Below are positions 10,514 to 20,719 of a DNA stretch of 64,000 nucleotides, one piece after another. Origin of the DNA: Paraburkholderia sp. Tr-20389. Its GTDB lineage: Bacteria > Pseudomonadota > Gammaproteobacteria > Burkholderiales > Burkholderiaceae. The stretch covers positions 248,001 to 312,000 of the forward strand of contig NZ_JAAGPD010000005.1 of the NCBI RefSeq assembly GCF_017104565.1, written 5' to 3'. The translations under genes were made by a program, and so were the position numbers. Numbering within the stretch: the stretch's first letter is position 1; every line of letters starts with the position of its first letter. A model generated the notes under the pieces. That model saw only the letters and a list, made by a program, of their open reading frames with translations, had not been told where the DNA came from and did not search any database.

Positions 10514-11200
10514 TTACTGAAGAATCAGCCGCAATTGCGCATCGGCCTGTTCGATGGGCGCGCGCGAGAAGCCGCTGCGCACGAAGCGATGCCAGCGTCC
10601 GATGATGTAGCTCAGCAAAAGGCTCGCGCGCACGACGGGATCGTAGTCGGCGGGCAGCGGTATCGTGTCCGCTCCCGTGTGGCCTGTTCCTGCTGCATGG
10701 TGACTGGATGCATCCATCAGTCCGAGCCGCAGGCATTGTTTGAGCGACGCCTCGACGCGCTCGAGCAACTGGTTGACGCGTTCGGTGAGCCGCTCGTGTT
10801 CGCCGACCAGCGCTTCGCACGTCAGCACGCGCGTCATGCCCGGATTCTTCGCCGAAAAGTTGAGCAGCGTGAGCGCGATCGCGCGCGCTTGCAGGACGCC
10901 ATTCGGTTCTTTCGCGATGATCTGGTTGATGAGGCCGAACAGCGTTTGCTCGATGAACTCGATCAGCCCTTCGAACATCTGCGCCTTGCTTGCGAAATGA
11001 CGGTAGAGCGCCGCCTCCGATACGCCGAGGCGCGCAGCCAGCGCCGCCGTCGTGATCTTTTCGTTCTTCGGGGCCTCCAGCATCTCGGCGAGCGTCTGGA
11101 GGATATGCACGCGCCGCTCGCCCGGTTTGAGGCGAGTCGCGCGCGGTGCGGCCGGCTGGTCTTCGGTTACGTCGTCGTCATGCTTGCGGATGGGCTGCAT
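10514..11200 (-). CDS. slmA: Nucleoid occlusion factor SlmA (TetR family)
   Basis: DNA-binding protein that blocks Z-ring assembly over the nucleoid by binding FtsZ when attached to specific chromosomal sites. The 228 residues begin with a polar stretch, then an N-terminal TetR helix-turn-helix (KITTAALAARLGVSEAALYRHFASKAQMFEGLIEFIE), which is diagnostic of SlmA. The C-terminal helical domain contains NPGMTRVLTCEALVGEHERL. It lies 36 bases downstream of the pyrimidine nucleotidase gene, and that gene order is common in Burkholderiales. Confidence 0.93.
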   Translation of the reverse strand: MQPIRKHDDDVTEDQPAAPRATRLKPGERRVHILQTLAEMLEAPKNEKITTAALAARLGVSEAALYRHFASKAQMFEGLIEFIEQTLFGLINQIIAKEPNGVLQARAIALTLLNFSAKNPGMTRVLTCEALVGEHERLTERVNQLLERVEASLKQCLRLGLMDASSHHAAGTGHTGADTIPLPADYDPVVRASLLLSYIIGRWHRFVRSGFSRAPIEQADAQLRLILQ

Positions 11201-11236
11201 GTCTGTCGTCCCTTTTATGCCAGGCCGGATGCACCA

Positions 11237-11992
11237 TCAGGGGTTCGATCGGCCTTCCGGGCGGGTGCCCAGTCTCAACGATTTTAGCGAACGAATGCGA
11301 CGGTCGACATAGTGCGGACGTCCCGTGCCGGGCAGATGAGCAGGCGTGCCGTCCGCGCGCATCGTCCGGGGCAGATGACCGACGATCCACACCGTGCGGA
11401 TCCCAAGCCGCCGATAGTTCTTCAGATGGCTGCGGGTGTCTTCGACGAGCACGGCGTCGGCGAGACGCACATGCGCATCGCGCATCGCGCGGCGCAGCAT
11501 CGCGTGATCGGGCTTCGCGCGCCACAAGCGGCGGTCGCGCATGTGCTCGATCGCGATCACGCGCTCGAACAGCCGCTCGATGCCGAGTTCTTTCAGCACG
11601 TCCATTGCATACACTTCGGGCGCGTTGGTCAGCACGATCTTACGGCCCGGCAGCGCCTCGACGAGACGCTTCAGCCCGCGCTCGCTGCGCAGCATCGCGC
11701 GCAGGTCGGGGAAGGTGTGCACGTACTTCAGGAAGTCATGCGGATCGACGGGATGGTGACGCGTGAGGCCCAGCAGCGCCGCGCCGTAACGCTGCGTGTA
11801 GCCGGTGCGCAGACGGTTGGCTTCGTCGCGTTCGACTTGCAGTGCGTCGATGATGTACTGCGTCATCGCGGCATTGATGGCCGGGAAGATGGCGTGCGAC
11901 GCGTGATGCAGCGTGTTGTCGAGGTCGAACAGCCAGACGGGCGTGCCGGCGTGAATCTGCGGCCGACGGCGCTTCGGACGGGAAGTGTGCAT
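11237..11992 (-). CDS. HAD-family pyrimidine 5'-nucleotidase
   Basis: About 251 residues. HAD motif I is WLFDLDNTLHH, with the nucleophile Asp and the acid/base Asp two residues on. Motif II is VLTNAP and motif III/IV residues lie in KPDHAMLRRAM and VLVEDTRSHLKN. The cap sequence HDFLKYVHTFPDL matches yeast SDT1/plant-like pyrimidine 5'-nucleotidases that dephosphorylate UMP/CMP-type substrates. MHTSRPKRRR at 11992 is preferred over an ATG 21 bases upstream. It sits between argB and slmA on the same strand. Confidence 0.88.
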   Translation of the reverse strand: MHTSRPKRRRPQIHAGTPVWLFDLDNTLHHASHAIFPAINAAMTQYIIDALQVERDEANRLRTGYTQRYGAALLGLTRHHPVDPHDFLKYVHTFPDLRAMLRSERGLKRLVEALPGRKIVLTNAPEVYAMDVLKELGIERLFERVIAIEHMRDRRLWRAKPDHAMLRRAMRDAHVRLADAVLVEDTRSHLKNYRRLGIRTVWIVGHLPRTMRADGTPAHLPGTGRPHYVDRRIRSLKSLRLGTRPEGRSNP

Positions 11993-12203
11993 GATGTCGT
12001 GGGTTCCGCGCACGCGTGCAAGGGCTGCGATGCGATGCAGACGACCTGCGAAGCGTTGCGGGGAAGGAACGTTGTAACAGCGGTGACGACGCAGCGTGCT
12101 GCGCGAAAGACGGAAGGCCAGTATGCCTTCTGCGAAGCACGGCGGCCAGCTTGCCGTGCTTCGCGCGATGCGAGAGGTTTGACGTTGCAGTGATGCGCCG
12201 CGC

Positions 12204-13420
<1,217 letters not shown>

Positions 13421-13696
13421 ATGTCCGGATCATCTGCCCGGTTTCATCCCGCTGTCATGAATCCGTCCCCATCCGGATCGCTTGAATCTTCCGTCACCTC
13501 GAGCGTGCGCTGCCCGCGCTGCCGCCGCGTGTTCGATTGTGGCGCGCGCGGCGACCGTTCGGCGTGCTGGTGCGCGTCGATGCCGGCGTTGCCGGCCGAG
13601 GCGCTGGAGCCGGGCACCGGCTGTCTGTGTCCTGAATGTCTCGCTGGTGTGATCGCGCGCACGCGCGCCGAAAAAGGCGGCGCGGCGCAGGATTGA
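13421..13696 (+). CDS. Small cysteine-rich CWC family protein
   Basis: 91 residues with the pattern CPRCRRVFDC-(x)9-CWC-(x)13-GTGCLCPECL. This is the layout of the Cys_rich_CWC family: small proteins with presumed metal-binding cysteines and no established function. A GGAAG ribosome binding site lies 7 bases before the ATG at 13421; a second in-frame ATG at 13457 is possible. It is convergent with the TPR protein gene, which ends 36 bases away. Confidence 0.8.
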   Translation: MSGSSARFHPAVMNPSPSGSLESSVTSSVRCPRCRRVFDCGARGDRSACWCASMPALPAEALEPGTGCLCPECLAGVIARTRAEKGGAAQD

Positions 13697-13732
13697 GGTG
13701 CGCCACGCGGGATTGGCGCGGGCGCCTGCTGA

Positions 13733-15370
13733 CTACGATCGATGCGAATCCGCCAGTGCGGCCAGGTCGCGTGTCAGTTTGTCGAACACGGGCTCCCATT
13801 GCGCGAATTGCGCTTGCCGGTACAAGCTCGCGCTCGGGTACCACGGGCTGTCGGTGCGATCGAGCAGCCAGACCCAATGCGGATTGACATCGAGCAGCAC
13901 CCACGTGCGCTGCCCCAGCGCGCCGCTCAGGTGCGCAACGGACGTGCACACGGTAATCACCAGATCGAGCGCGCTGACGTACGCGGCGGTGTCGTCGAAG
14001 GTCTTGAACGCAGCCGTGTGATCGGTGATATCGAGCCCGGCTGTACGCGCGGCTGCCACTTCGGCTCCGGCGCCCGGCTGCAGCGAATAGAACGCGACGT
14101 TGTCGAGTTCGCGAAAGTAATCGACGTAGCGTTCCAGTCCGACGCGCCGATACGGGTTGCGTTGATGTCCGTGGCTGCCCGTCCAGACGAGCCCGACCTT
14201 GAGCCGCTTTTCTCCGGCGAGGCGCTCGCGCCATGCGTCCACGCCTCGCGGATCGGCTTGCAGATACGGAACAGTCGACGGGATCGTTTCTTCCCGTGTA
14301 TCGAACAGCAAAGGCAGCGACAGCAGCGAGATTTCATAATCGAACTTCGGCAGGCCTTCGACGCCGCCGCCGAGGGTGAACTCATCGGCGTATTGCGCCA
14401 ACGTGCGTGCGAGCAGCGCGCCCATTTGCGGGAACGAATTCCATGCGAGCCGCCCGCCTTCGCGATGCACACGTTCGGCCAGCAACGGAACGTAGCGGCA
14501 GAACTGCAGCAGGTCGCCCATGCCCTGCTCGCCCCAAAGCAGCAGCGTCTTGCCGGCGAGCGATTCGCCGCACCACTTTGGCCCGGGCATGACGGGACGC
14601 TTACCCGCCAGTTCCTTCGATCCATCCCAGCGTGCCTCATGTTCGCGCCAGCCGTCCGCATAGTTGCCGCGCAGCAGATGCAGCATGCTGAGATTGGACA
14701 GGAACGACGCATTGCCGGGCGCGGCGCGACGCGCGGCCGACGTGAAGCGTTCAGCTTCTTCCCATTGCTGCGCTTCTCGCAAGGTCTGTCCGTGATTGCC
14801 GAGTGCGATGGGATTGTCGGGCTGAAGCGCGATCGCGCGATGCTCGGCTTCGAGCGCGCCGTCGAGGTCGAAGCCCGCGAGACGCGACTTGGCGAGATTG
14901 ATCCACGCGTTCGCATCGTCGGGTGTCTGGTCGAGCGCGGCGGTCAGCAGGATGGTCACTTCCGGCGAAGCCGGATTCGCCGACATCAGCGCTGCGGCCA
15001 GATTGTTGCGCAGGCTTTGCATGTTGGGATCGATGGCGAGCGCCTCGCGGTAGGGCGCGATGGCGTCGCTGTGCCGGTTCATCAGTTGCAGTGTGAGCCC
15101 GAGCTGAAAGTGCGTTCTGGGATCACGCGGGGCGAGCGCGGCACACGCCCGCGCGATCGCTTCTGCTTCGGCGCCGTGTTGCCGGGTAAGCAGTTGCAGG
15201 TTCAGCTCGGCGAGGGAGTCGATATCCATTGGAAACAGATGCGAAGCGGCCTGAAGCCAGATATCACGTGCCGCGTGGTCGTTCTGCTCTTGCGCTGCGA
15301 CAGCGTGACGCAGAAAGGTCTGGAAGGAATCCAAAAGAACTTGATGTGGATCAAGCGATGTCTTAAGCAT
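13733..15370 (-). CDS. TPR protein with glycosyltransferase-like C-terminal domain
   Basis: 545 residues. The N-terminal 250 or so hold tetratricopeptide repeats (for example DPRTHFQLGLTLQLMNRHSD, then NAWINLAKSRLAGFDLDGAL). The C-terminal half (GMGDLLQFCRYVPLLAERVH through LVITVCTSVAHLSGALGQRTWVLL) resembles the glycosyltransferase 9/41-like domain often fused to TPRs in beta-proteobacteria. No signal peptide is visible. A role in protein or cell-envelope glycosylation is inferred from the domain pair. It starts about 100 bases from, and divergent to, regB. MLKTSLDPHQ at 15370 is chosen over an unsupported upstream extension. Confidence 0.8.
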   Translation of the reverse strand: MLKTSLDPHQVLLDSFQTFLRHAVAAQEQNDHAARDIWLQAASHLFPMDIDSLAELNLQLLTRQHGAEAEAIARACAALAPRDPRTHFQLGLTLQLMNRHSDAIAPYREALAIDPNMQSLRNNLAAALMSANPASPEVTILLTAALDQTPDDANAWINLAKSRLAGFDLDGALEAEHRAIALQPDNPIALGNHGQTLREAQQWEEAERFTSAARRAAPGNASFLSNLSMLHLLRGNYADGWREHEARWDGSKELAGKRPVMPGPKWCGESLAGKTLLLWGEQGMGDLLQFCRYVPLLAERVHREGGRLAWNSFPQMGALLARTLAQYADEFTLGGGVEGLPKFDYEISLLSLPLLFDTREETIPSTVPYLQADPRGVDAWRERLAGEKRLKVGLVWTGSHGHQRNPYRRVGLERYVDYFRELDNVAFYSLQPGAGAEVAAARTAGLDITDHTAAFKTFDDTAAYVSALDLVITVCTSVAHLSGALGQRTWVLLDVNPHWVWLLDRTDSPWYPSASLYRQAQFAQWEPVFDKLTRDLAALADSHRS

Positions 15371-15472
15371 TGGGCGTAAAGAGTGGCGGGCGTACGTTAG
15401 GCGGTAAAGAACACTATAGTTCCGAACATTCGCTAGATGAATCAGACCGCTCCCAACGGATAAACTTGCAGG

Positions 15473-16777
15473 ATGCATCGCATAACCATCACTGGCCGGG
15501 TCAACCTCGGGCATCTCTTCTGGCTACGCAGTCTTGCCATCATCGGGCAGCTCGTGACGATTGCGTTCGTCCAGATCTTTGTCGGCGTCAAGCTGCCGTT
15601 GCCGGCGATGCTGCTCATCATCGGTCTGGAGGTGATCTTCAACGGGCTGACGTGGCTGCGCGTCGCGAGCCAGAAGCCCGAGTCGAATCTCGAACTGTTC
15701 GGGCAGCTGTGGGTCGATCTCGGCGCGTTGTCGGCGCTGCTGTTTCTGTCGGGCGGTACGACCAATCCGTTTGTCTCGTTGTACCTGCCGTCGCTGGCCA
15801 TTGCCGCAGCCGTGCTGCCCTGGCGTCTGATGGCGTGGCTCGCGGCGTTTGCGGTCGCCTGCTACGCGGTGCTCGGCTTCGAGTCGGTGCCGCTCAATCT
15901 CGACAATCCCGCGAATCTGTTCGACTACTATCGCGCCGGCATGTGGGTGAACTTCATGGTCAGCGTCGGCCTGATCGCGTGGTTCGTGGCGCGCATGTCG
16001 CGGGCGCTGCGTCAGCGCGATACCGCGCTCGGCGAGGCGCAACAGCGTCTGTTGCGCGACGAGCGCGCCGTGGCGCTGGGTGTGCAGGCCGCGACGGTCG
16101 CGCATGAGATCGGCACACCCTTGTCGACGATCGCGATGCTCACGGAAGAACTGCGCGACGCCGCGCGCAGCGACGAGGGCCTCAAGCCCTACGCCGCCGA
16201 CCTCGACATCCTCGACCAGCAGATGACGCTGTGCACGTCGGCGCTCGCGCGCCTGCGCAGCCGCGCATCGACACAAGGCAGCAGGCAGCGTGTCGACGAA
16301 TGGCTCGACTCGTTCGCGGACCAGTGGCGACTGCGGCATCCGCATGTGAAGTTCGAGCGTCTGGGCGAGCCGCCCGCCGACGTCGGTCTCGACGACACCG
16401 TCGCCGTCAGCCAGATTCTTACCATCCTGCTCGACAACGCCGCGCGCGCGAGCCGCGATCACGTGACGCTTGCGGCGAAGCTCGTCGAGCCCGCTTCGAT
16501 CGAATTCGAAGTGTGCGACGCGGGTCCGGGCGTGCCGGCCGCGCTGCGCGGGCTGCTGGGCGCGGCGCCCGTCGACAGCACGCAGGGCGGACATGGCGTC
16601 GGGTTGTACCTGGCGTTTTCGGCGGCGGCGCGGCTCGGCGGATCGATCGAGCTCACCGACGTCAGCGAAATCAGGCCGCGCGGCACACGCGCGGTGTTGC
16701 GGTTGCCTCTGGCCCGCGAGCAAACGGGCGCGGGCCGGCAAGGCGCCGCGTCGTCCAATACGGAGAAGCAAGCATGA
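15473..16777 (+). CDS. regB: Redox-sensing histidine kinase RegB/PrrB family
   Basis: 434-residue inner-membrane sensor kinase. About six N-terminal membrane helices contain GGTTNPF, the GGxxNPF heptad linked to quinone sensing in RegB. The H-box is VAHEIGTPLSTIAML. A Cys 43 residues after the H-box His (QQMTLC) matches the redox-active cysteine of Rhodobacter RegB. The ATPase domain has LLDNAARAS and GHGVGLYLAFSAA. The stop overlaps the regA start (ATGA), so the two are coupled. In Burkholderiales this pair is also called RoxS/RoxR and controls terminal oxidases and other redox genes. Confidence 0.92.
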   Translation: MHRITITGRVNLGHLFWLRSLAIIGQLVTIAFVQIFVGVKLPLPAMLLIIGLEVIFNGLTWLRVASQKPESNLELFGQLWVDLGALSALLFLSGGTTNPFVSLYLPSLAIAAAVLPWRLMAWLAAFAVACYAVLGFESVPLNLDNPANLFDYYRAGMWVNFMVSVGLIAWFVARMSRALRQRDTALGEAQQRLLRDERAVALGVQAATVAHEIGTPLSTIAMLTEELRDAARSDEGLKPYAADLDILDQQMTLCTSALARLRSRASTQGSRQRVDEWLDSFADQWRLRHPHVKFERLGEPPADVGLDDTVAVSQILTILLDNAARASRDHVTLAAKLVEPASIEFEVCDAGPGVPAALRGLLGAAPVDSTQGGHGVGLYLAFSAAARLGGSIELTDVSEIRPRGTRAVLRLPLAREQTGAGRQGAASSNTEKQA

Positions 16778-17316
16778 GCGACAAGAATTTCCTGGTAATC
16801 GACGACGACGAAGTGTTCTCCGGCATCCTTGCGCGCGGCCTGACGCGTCGCGGCTTCACGGTATCCGAGGCGCACAACGCCGACGAAGCGATTCGCCTCG
16901 CGAACCAGCAGAAGTTCGGGCAGATCACCGTCGATCTGCATCTGGGCAACGACTCCGGTCTGAATCTCGTCGCACCGCTGCGCGACTTGCAACCGGACGC
17001 GCGGATGCTGGTCCTGACGGGCTACGCGAGCATCGCGACGGCCGTCCAGGCAGTGAAGGACGGTGCGGACAACTATCTGGCGAAGCCCGCGAACGTTGAA
17101 ACAATTTTGTCTGCGCTGCAAACGGAAGCGAGCGCCTTGCAGGCAGAGGAAGCGATCGAGAACCCGACGCCGCTGTCGGTGGCGCGGCTCGAGTGGGAGC
17201 ACATTCAACGCGTGCTCGCCGAGAACGGCGGCAATATTTCGGCGACGGCGCGCGCGCTGAACATGCATCGGCGCACGTTGCAGCGCAAGCTCGCGAAGCG
17301 GCCCGTCAAGCAGTGA
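16774..17316 (+). CDS. regA: Redox response regulator RegA/PrrA family
   Basis: 180-residue partner of RegB. The receiver domain has VIDDDEVF (acidic pocket), a phospho-acceptor Asp in TVDLHLGNDSG, the switch Thr in VLTGYAS and Lys in YLAKPAN. A short linker leads to a Fis-type helix-turn-helix, GGNISATARALNMHRRTLQRKL, which is nearly invariant in RegA proteins. The length matches the family (about 180-190). It starts inside the regB stop codon region. It is convergent with hslU across a shared hairpin terminator. Confidence 0.93.
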   Translation: MSDKNFLVIDDDEVFSGILARGLTRRGFTVSEAHNADEAIRLANQQKFGQITVDLHLGNDSGLNLVAPLRDLQPDARMLVLTGYASIATAVQAVKDGADNYLAKPANVETILSALQTEASALQAEEAIENPTPLSVARLEWEHIQRVLAENGGNISATARALNMHRRTLQRKLAKRPVKQ

Positions 17317-17340
17317 CGTAGCCATCGTCGCCCGGCGCAT

Positions 17341-17380
17341 GAAAAAGGGCGGCGCTCCTCACGGAGCGCCGCCCTTGTCA
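17341..17380. terminator. Bidirectional terminator between regA and hslU
   Basis: Perfect 14-bp stem (AAGGGCGGCGCTCC at 17345-17358 with its complement at 17363-17376) and a 4-base loop. On the minus strand it is followed by TTTTTC, so it is a strong terminator for hslVU. On the plus strand the T-tract is weaker (TTGTCATTTG), but it lies 28 bases after regA. Confidence 0.85.
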
Positions 17381-17400
17381 TTTGGCCGGTCAGGTGCGCG

Positions 17401-18744
17401 TTACAGCACGTAGCGCGAAAGATCCTCGTCCTGCGCCACCTCGTTCAGCGCGCGGTCGACATACGCCGCGTCGATCTGCACGCTCTTGCCGGTGTGGTTA
17501 CCCGCCGAGAACGACACTTCTTCGAGCAGCTTCTCGATCACCGTATAGAGGCGGCGCGCGCCGATGTTTTCCGTCTTCTCGTTCACCGAGAACGCGATTT
17601 CCGCGAGGCGGCGGATGCCGTCGTCGGCGAATTCGAGGTGCACATCTTCCGTTGCGAGCAGCGCCTGGTATTGCTTGACGAGGCTGGCGTCGGTGGCGAC
17701 GAGAATCGATTCGAAGTCCTTCACCGACAGCGAATCGAGTTCGACGCGAATCGGGAAGCGCCCTTGCAGCTCGGGAATCAGATCGCTCGGCTTCGCCAGA
17801 TGGAACGCGCCGCTCGCGATGAACAGGATGTGATCGGTCTTCACCATCCCGTACTTCGTGTTGATCGTCGTGCCTTCGACGAGCGGCAGCAGGTCGCGCT
17901 GCACGCCCTGACGCGACACTTCGCCGCCGCCTGCTTCGCTGCGCGACGCAATCTTGTCGATCTCGTCGAGGAACACGATGCCGTTCTGCTCGACGTTCTG
18001 CACGGCCTTCGTCTTGACCTCTTCGTCGTTCAGCATCTTCCCGGCTTCTTCGTCGGTGAGCAGCTTGAGCGCCTCTTTCACCTTCACCTTGCGGCGAGTC
18101 TTCTTGCCGCCGCCGAGGTTCGCGAACATCGAGCGGATCTGCTCGGTCATGTCTTCCATGCCCGGCGGGCCCATGATGTCCATCGTCGGCTGCTGCATTT
18201 CGATGTCGAGCTCGATCTCTTTATCGTCGAGCGCGCCTTCGCGCAGACGTTTGCGGAACGTCTGACGCGTCGTGTTCGACTCGTCGCCGCTCGCTTCGCT
18301 GGTGCCCGAGCCGAAGCCGACCGTGCGCGCGCCCGGCAGCAGAATGTCGAGAATACGGTCCTCGGCGAGGTCTTCGGCCTTCGTGCGAACCTTGCGCATT
18401 TCGGTTTCGCGCGTCTGCTTGACCGAGATTTCGATCAGGTCGCGCACGATGCTGTCCACATCACGGCCCACATAACCGACTTCCGTGAACTTGGTCGCTT
18501 CGATCTTGATGAACGGCGCGTCGGCGAGCTTGGCGAGACGCCGTGCGATCTCCGTCTTGCCGACGCCCGTCGGCCCGATCATCAGAATGTTCTTCGGCGT
18601 GATTTCCTGACGAAGCGGCTCGTCGACCTGCTGACGGCGCCAGCGATTGCGCAGCGCGACGGCGACGGCCTTCTTCGCGCGATTCTGGCCAATGATGTGC
18701 TTGTCGAGTTCCGAGACGATCTCGGCGGGAGTCATGGTGCTCAT
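17401..18744 (-). CDS. hslU: HslUV protease ATPase subunit HslU
   Basis: 447-residue AAA+ unfoldase that feeds substrates into the HslV peptidase. Features in order: Walker [15 protein letters not shown] near residue 60; the I-domain (about residues 110-240, with the acidic/Gln-rich middle); Walker [12 protein letters not shown]; sensor region GRFPIRVEL; and the C-terminal DLSRYVL tail that docks into HslV. It lies 9 bases downstream of hslV, so the two form one operon. Length is normal. Confidence 0.97.
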   Translation of the reverse strand: MSTMTPAEIVSELDKHIIGQNRAKKAVAVALRNRWRRQQVDEPLRQEITPKNILMIGPTGVGKTEIARRLAKLADAPFIKIEATKFTEVGYVGRDVDSIVRDLIEISVKQTRETEMRKVRTKAEDLAEDRILDILLPGARTVGFGSGTSEASGDESNTTRQTFRKRLREGALDDKEIELDIEMQQPTMDIMGPPGMEDMTEQIRSMFANLGGGKKTRRKVKVKEALKLLTDEEAGKMLNDEEVKTKAVQNVEQNGIVFLDEIDKIASRSEAGGGEVSRQGVQRDLLPLVEGTTINTKYGMVKTDHILFIASGAFHLAKPSDLIPELQGRFPIRVELDSLSVKDFESILVATDASLVKQYQALLATEDVHLEFADDGIRRLAEIAFSVNEKTENIGARRLYTVIEKLLEEVSFSAGNHTGKSVQIDAAYVDRALNEVAQDEDLSRYVL

Positions 18745-18753
18745 CGTGTGTCC

Positions 18754-19290
18754 TTACTCGATCGTCTCGATGACGCGGTTGTGGTTCGTGTAGATACACA
18801 TGTCGCCGGCAATCTCCAGCGACTTTTCGACGATCTCGCGTGGCGAAAGATCCGTGTTGTCGGCGAGCGCCTTGGCCGCCGCCTGCGCGTATGCGCCACC
18901 CGAACCGATCGCGCAGATGCCGCCTTCGGGATCGAGCACGTCGCCGTTGCCTGTGATGACGAGCGTGGTGGTGGCGTCGGCCGTGATCAGCATTGCTTCG
19001 AGACGGCGCAGCATGCGGTCGGTGCGCCAGTCTTTCGCGAGTTCGACTGCGGCGCGCGTGAGATTGCCCTGATGTTTTTCGAGCTTGGCTTCGAAGCGGT
19101 CGAGCAGCGAGAACGCGTCGGCCGTACCGCCGGCGAAGCCGACCAGCACCTTGTTGTTGTAGATGCGCCGGACCTTCTTCGCGCCGCCTTTCATGACGAT
19201 GTTGCCCAGCGTGACCTGGCCGTCGCCGCCGAGCGCGACCTTGTCGCCGCGGCGCACGGAGACGATCGTCGTGCCGTGAAATTGCTCCAT
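18754..19290 (-). CDS. hslV: HslUV protease peptidase subunit HslV
   Basis: 178-residue threonine peptidase related to proteasome beta subunits. After MEQFHG comes [20 protein letters not shown]; removal of the propeptide exposes the catalytic N-terminal Thr. [21 protein letters not shown] is typical of the family. The start at 19290 is set by this processing site; an upstream extension in frame is not conserved. A sigma32-like promoter lies about 120 bases upstream. Confidence 0.96.
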   Translation of the reverse strand: MEQFHGTTIVSVRRGDKVALGGDGQVTLGNIVMKGGAKKVRRIYNNKVLVGFAGGTADAFSLLDRFEAKLEKHQGNLTRAAVELAKDWRTDRMLRRLEAMLITADATTTLVITGNGDVLDPEGGICAIGSGGAYAQAAAKALADNTDLSPREIVEKSLEIAGDMCIYTNHNRVIETIE

Positions 19291-19408
19291 ATGCGTTCCT
19301 TTTGTAAAGCAAGGGAGGACGCGGAAGCGCCATTGCGCATCCACGGAATCCAAGAGCGGACGGCGCGCGACGCCGGGTGCCGCGCGCGCGTGCAACGCAT
19401 GTCGGGAT

Positions 19409-19437
19409 TATTTTAGGGCGGGCGCGGACTTATCAAG
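19409..19437 (-). promoter_or_regulatory. Heat-shock (sigma32-like) promoter of hslVU
   Basis: On the minus strand CTTGATA (19431-19437) is followed after 12 bases by CCCTAAAAT (from 19418 down). This resembles the RpoH consensus CTTGAAA, 12-14 bases, CCCCATNT. The position, about 115 bases before hslV, and the heat-shock nature of the operon support it. Confidence 0.6.
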
Positions 19438-19600
19438 AGCCGAAGTCGAATGAGCGCGAGAAAAGGCGCGGACGGGCGAGCGGCGTGATTCCGACGGTAA
19501 AACGTGCTGACGGTTCAGCGCGCGGCTTGGTATATGCAATGCGCATTTACCGATCGTCGGGGTCGATATGGACGCGTGAACAGTTAAATGCCCCGGCTCA

Positions 19601-19636
19601 AAAGAAAAAGAGGCGCACGAATCACCGTGCGCCTCT
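19601..19636 (-). terminator. Rho-independent terminator after dksA
   Basis: Stem GAGGCGCACG (19610-19619) with CGTGCGCCTC (19626-19635), 10 perfect pairs. On the minus strand it is followed by TTTTTCTTT. It lies about 50 bases after the dksA stop. Confidence 0.88.
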
Positions 19637-19685
19637 GACGAAGCGTATCTGGGGCGCGGACCCCGAAAACCGCGCCGCCCGTCGA

Positions 19686-20105
19686 TCAGTCGCCGAACAG
19701 CTTCTGGCGCAGTTCGCGGCGTTCCTGTGCTTCGAGCGACAGGGTTGCGGTCGGGCGCGCAAGCAGGCGGGGAATGCCGATCGGCTCGCCCGTTTCTTCG
19801 CACCAGCCGTACTCGCCCGATTCGATGCGCGCGATGGACTGCTGCACCTTCTTCAGCAGCTTGCGTTCGCGGTCGCGCGTGCGCAGTTCCAGCGCATGCT
19901 CTTCCTCGATCGTCGCGCGGTCGGCCGGGTCCGGCACGATCACGGTTTCGCGGAGGTTCTCGGTCGTCTGGCCGGCATTGCGGAGGATGTCCGCCTGCAG
20001 CTGCTCGAGCCGGTTCTTGAAGAAAGCGAGCTGATCCTCATTCATGTAATCCTTGTCGCTCATCTTCAGGATTTCGGCTTCGGTCAAGAGTCGTTTCGTC
20101 GTCAT
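19686..20105 (-). CDS. dksA: RNA polymerase-binding regulator DksA (cysteine-poor type)
   Basis: 139-residue secondary-channel factor that works with ppGpp to reset transcription from rRNA and amino acid promoters. It has the coiled-coil domain with the tip string DPADRATIEEEHALELR and the C-terminal helix region. The zinc-finger region reads YGWCEETGEPIGIPRLLARPTATLSLEAQERREL, keeping only one of the four zinc-binding cysteines found in E. coli DksA. MTTKRLLTEAEIL at 20105 is taken as the start; a 9-residue upstream extension is possible. It is transcribed alone and followed by a strong terminator. Confidence 0.94.
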   Translation of the reverse strand: MTTKRLLTEAEILKMSDKDYMNEDQLAFFKNRLEQLQADILRNAGQTTENLRETVIVPDPADRATIEEEHALELRTRDRERKLLKKVQQSIARIESGEYGWCEETGEPIGIPRLLARPTATLSLEAQERRELRQKLFGD

Positions 20106-20509
20106 CTGGCTTGCTTCTTCAATGTGAGGCAAATCATTGCCCGCACTTTCGTGTTGCCCGCAAAGGCGCCTCGATGACGCTCAAATGAGCGCCGGCGAAC
20201 ACGGACGGTGGGCTGTCGTGACGCCGAAGCGCCGTTGCGGGGCCGAACTCCTCTGGAAACCGATTCTTCCCATGCTCCTGAGGCAATGCTTCCCGGCAGC
20301 GCGTTATGAGCCGGGCAGTGCAGGCCGGCTATCGGCGATGTCCCCGGATGAGATTTTCCGGCGCCGTTTTCGGCCCGGCACGGCTGCAAACGCGACTTCG
20401 CGCTTTAAACCGGGCAATTCGTTCTCTTTCTCCAGCGGGGCCGTATTGTAACTGAATCACAATACGAATCAGCAAGCGAGGGAAATCCCTGCCGCAAACT
20501 CCACTTATC

Positions 20510-20522
20510 GTGAAAATATAAC
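20510..20522. promoter_or_regulatory. Zur-box-like motif (tentative)
   Basis: GTGAAAATATAAC matches the proteobacterial Zur core GTTATANTATAAC at 11 of 13 positions as I recall the consensus. It lies about 35 bases upstream of the proposed dksA -35 element and 200 bases after the CobW gene. Chance occurrence in an AT-rich patch is quite possible. Confidence 0.25.
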
Positions 20523-20663
20523 GCGCTGTTCACTAAAAAGCGATGGTCAGACACGTATTCTCACAACAGGGTTTTCACGTGCTTTGACCGCAAACGGACT
20601 GTTAAATTGCCGCGTTTGTGCTTTTGAGGTCTTTTTGCCGTGTGAAAGCGGGAAAACGGCAGC

Positions 20664-20692
20664 CCGGGCAGGGCGCCGAAACGCCCGCCCGG
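20664..20692 (-). terminator. GC-rich hairpin after the CobW gene
   Basis: CCGGGC-A-GGGCG (20664-20675) pairs with CGCCCGCCCGG (20682-20692), 11 pairs with one bulged A and a 6-base loop. The minus-strand downstream sequence has only a short T-run (GTTTTCCC), so it is a possible but imperfect terminator. Confidence 0.4.
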
Positions 20693-20719
20693 AAATTACA
20701 CGAATGAACAGATAACGAA

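Larger units (their letters stand above)
20106..20719. other. Long intergenic region upstream of dksA
   Basis: 614 bases without a supported gene between two minus-strand genes. It probably holds the dksA promoter and a long leader. A minus-strand TACAAT at 20445-20450 has a TTGCTG 19 bases upstream (20470-20475), leaving a leader of about 330 bases. It also holds a GC-rich hairpin near the end of the CobW gene and a Zur-box-like motif, listed separately. Confidence 0.35.
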
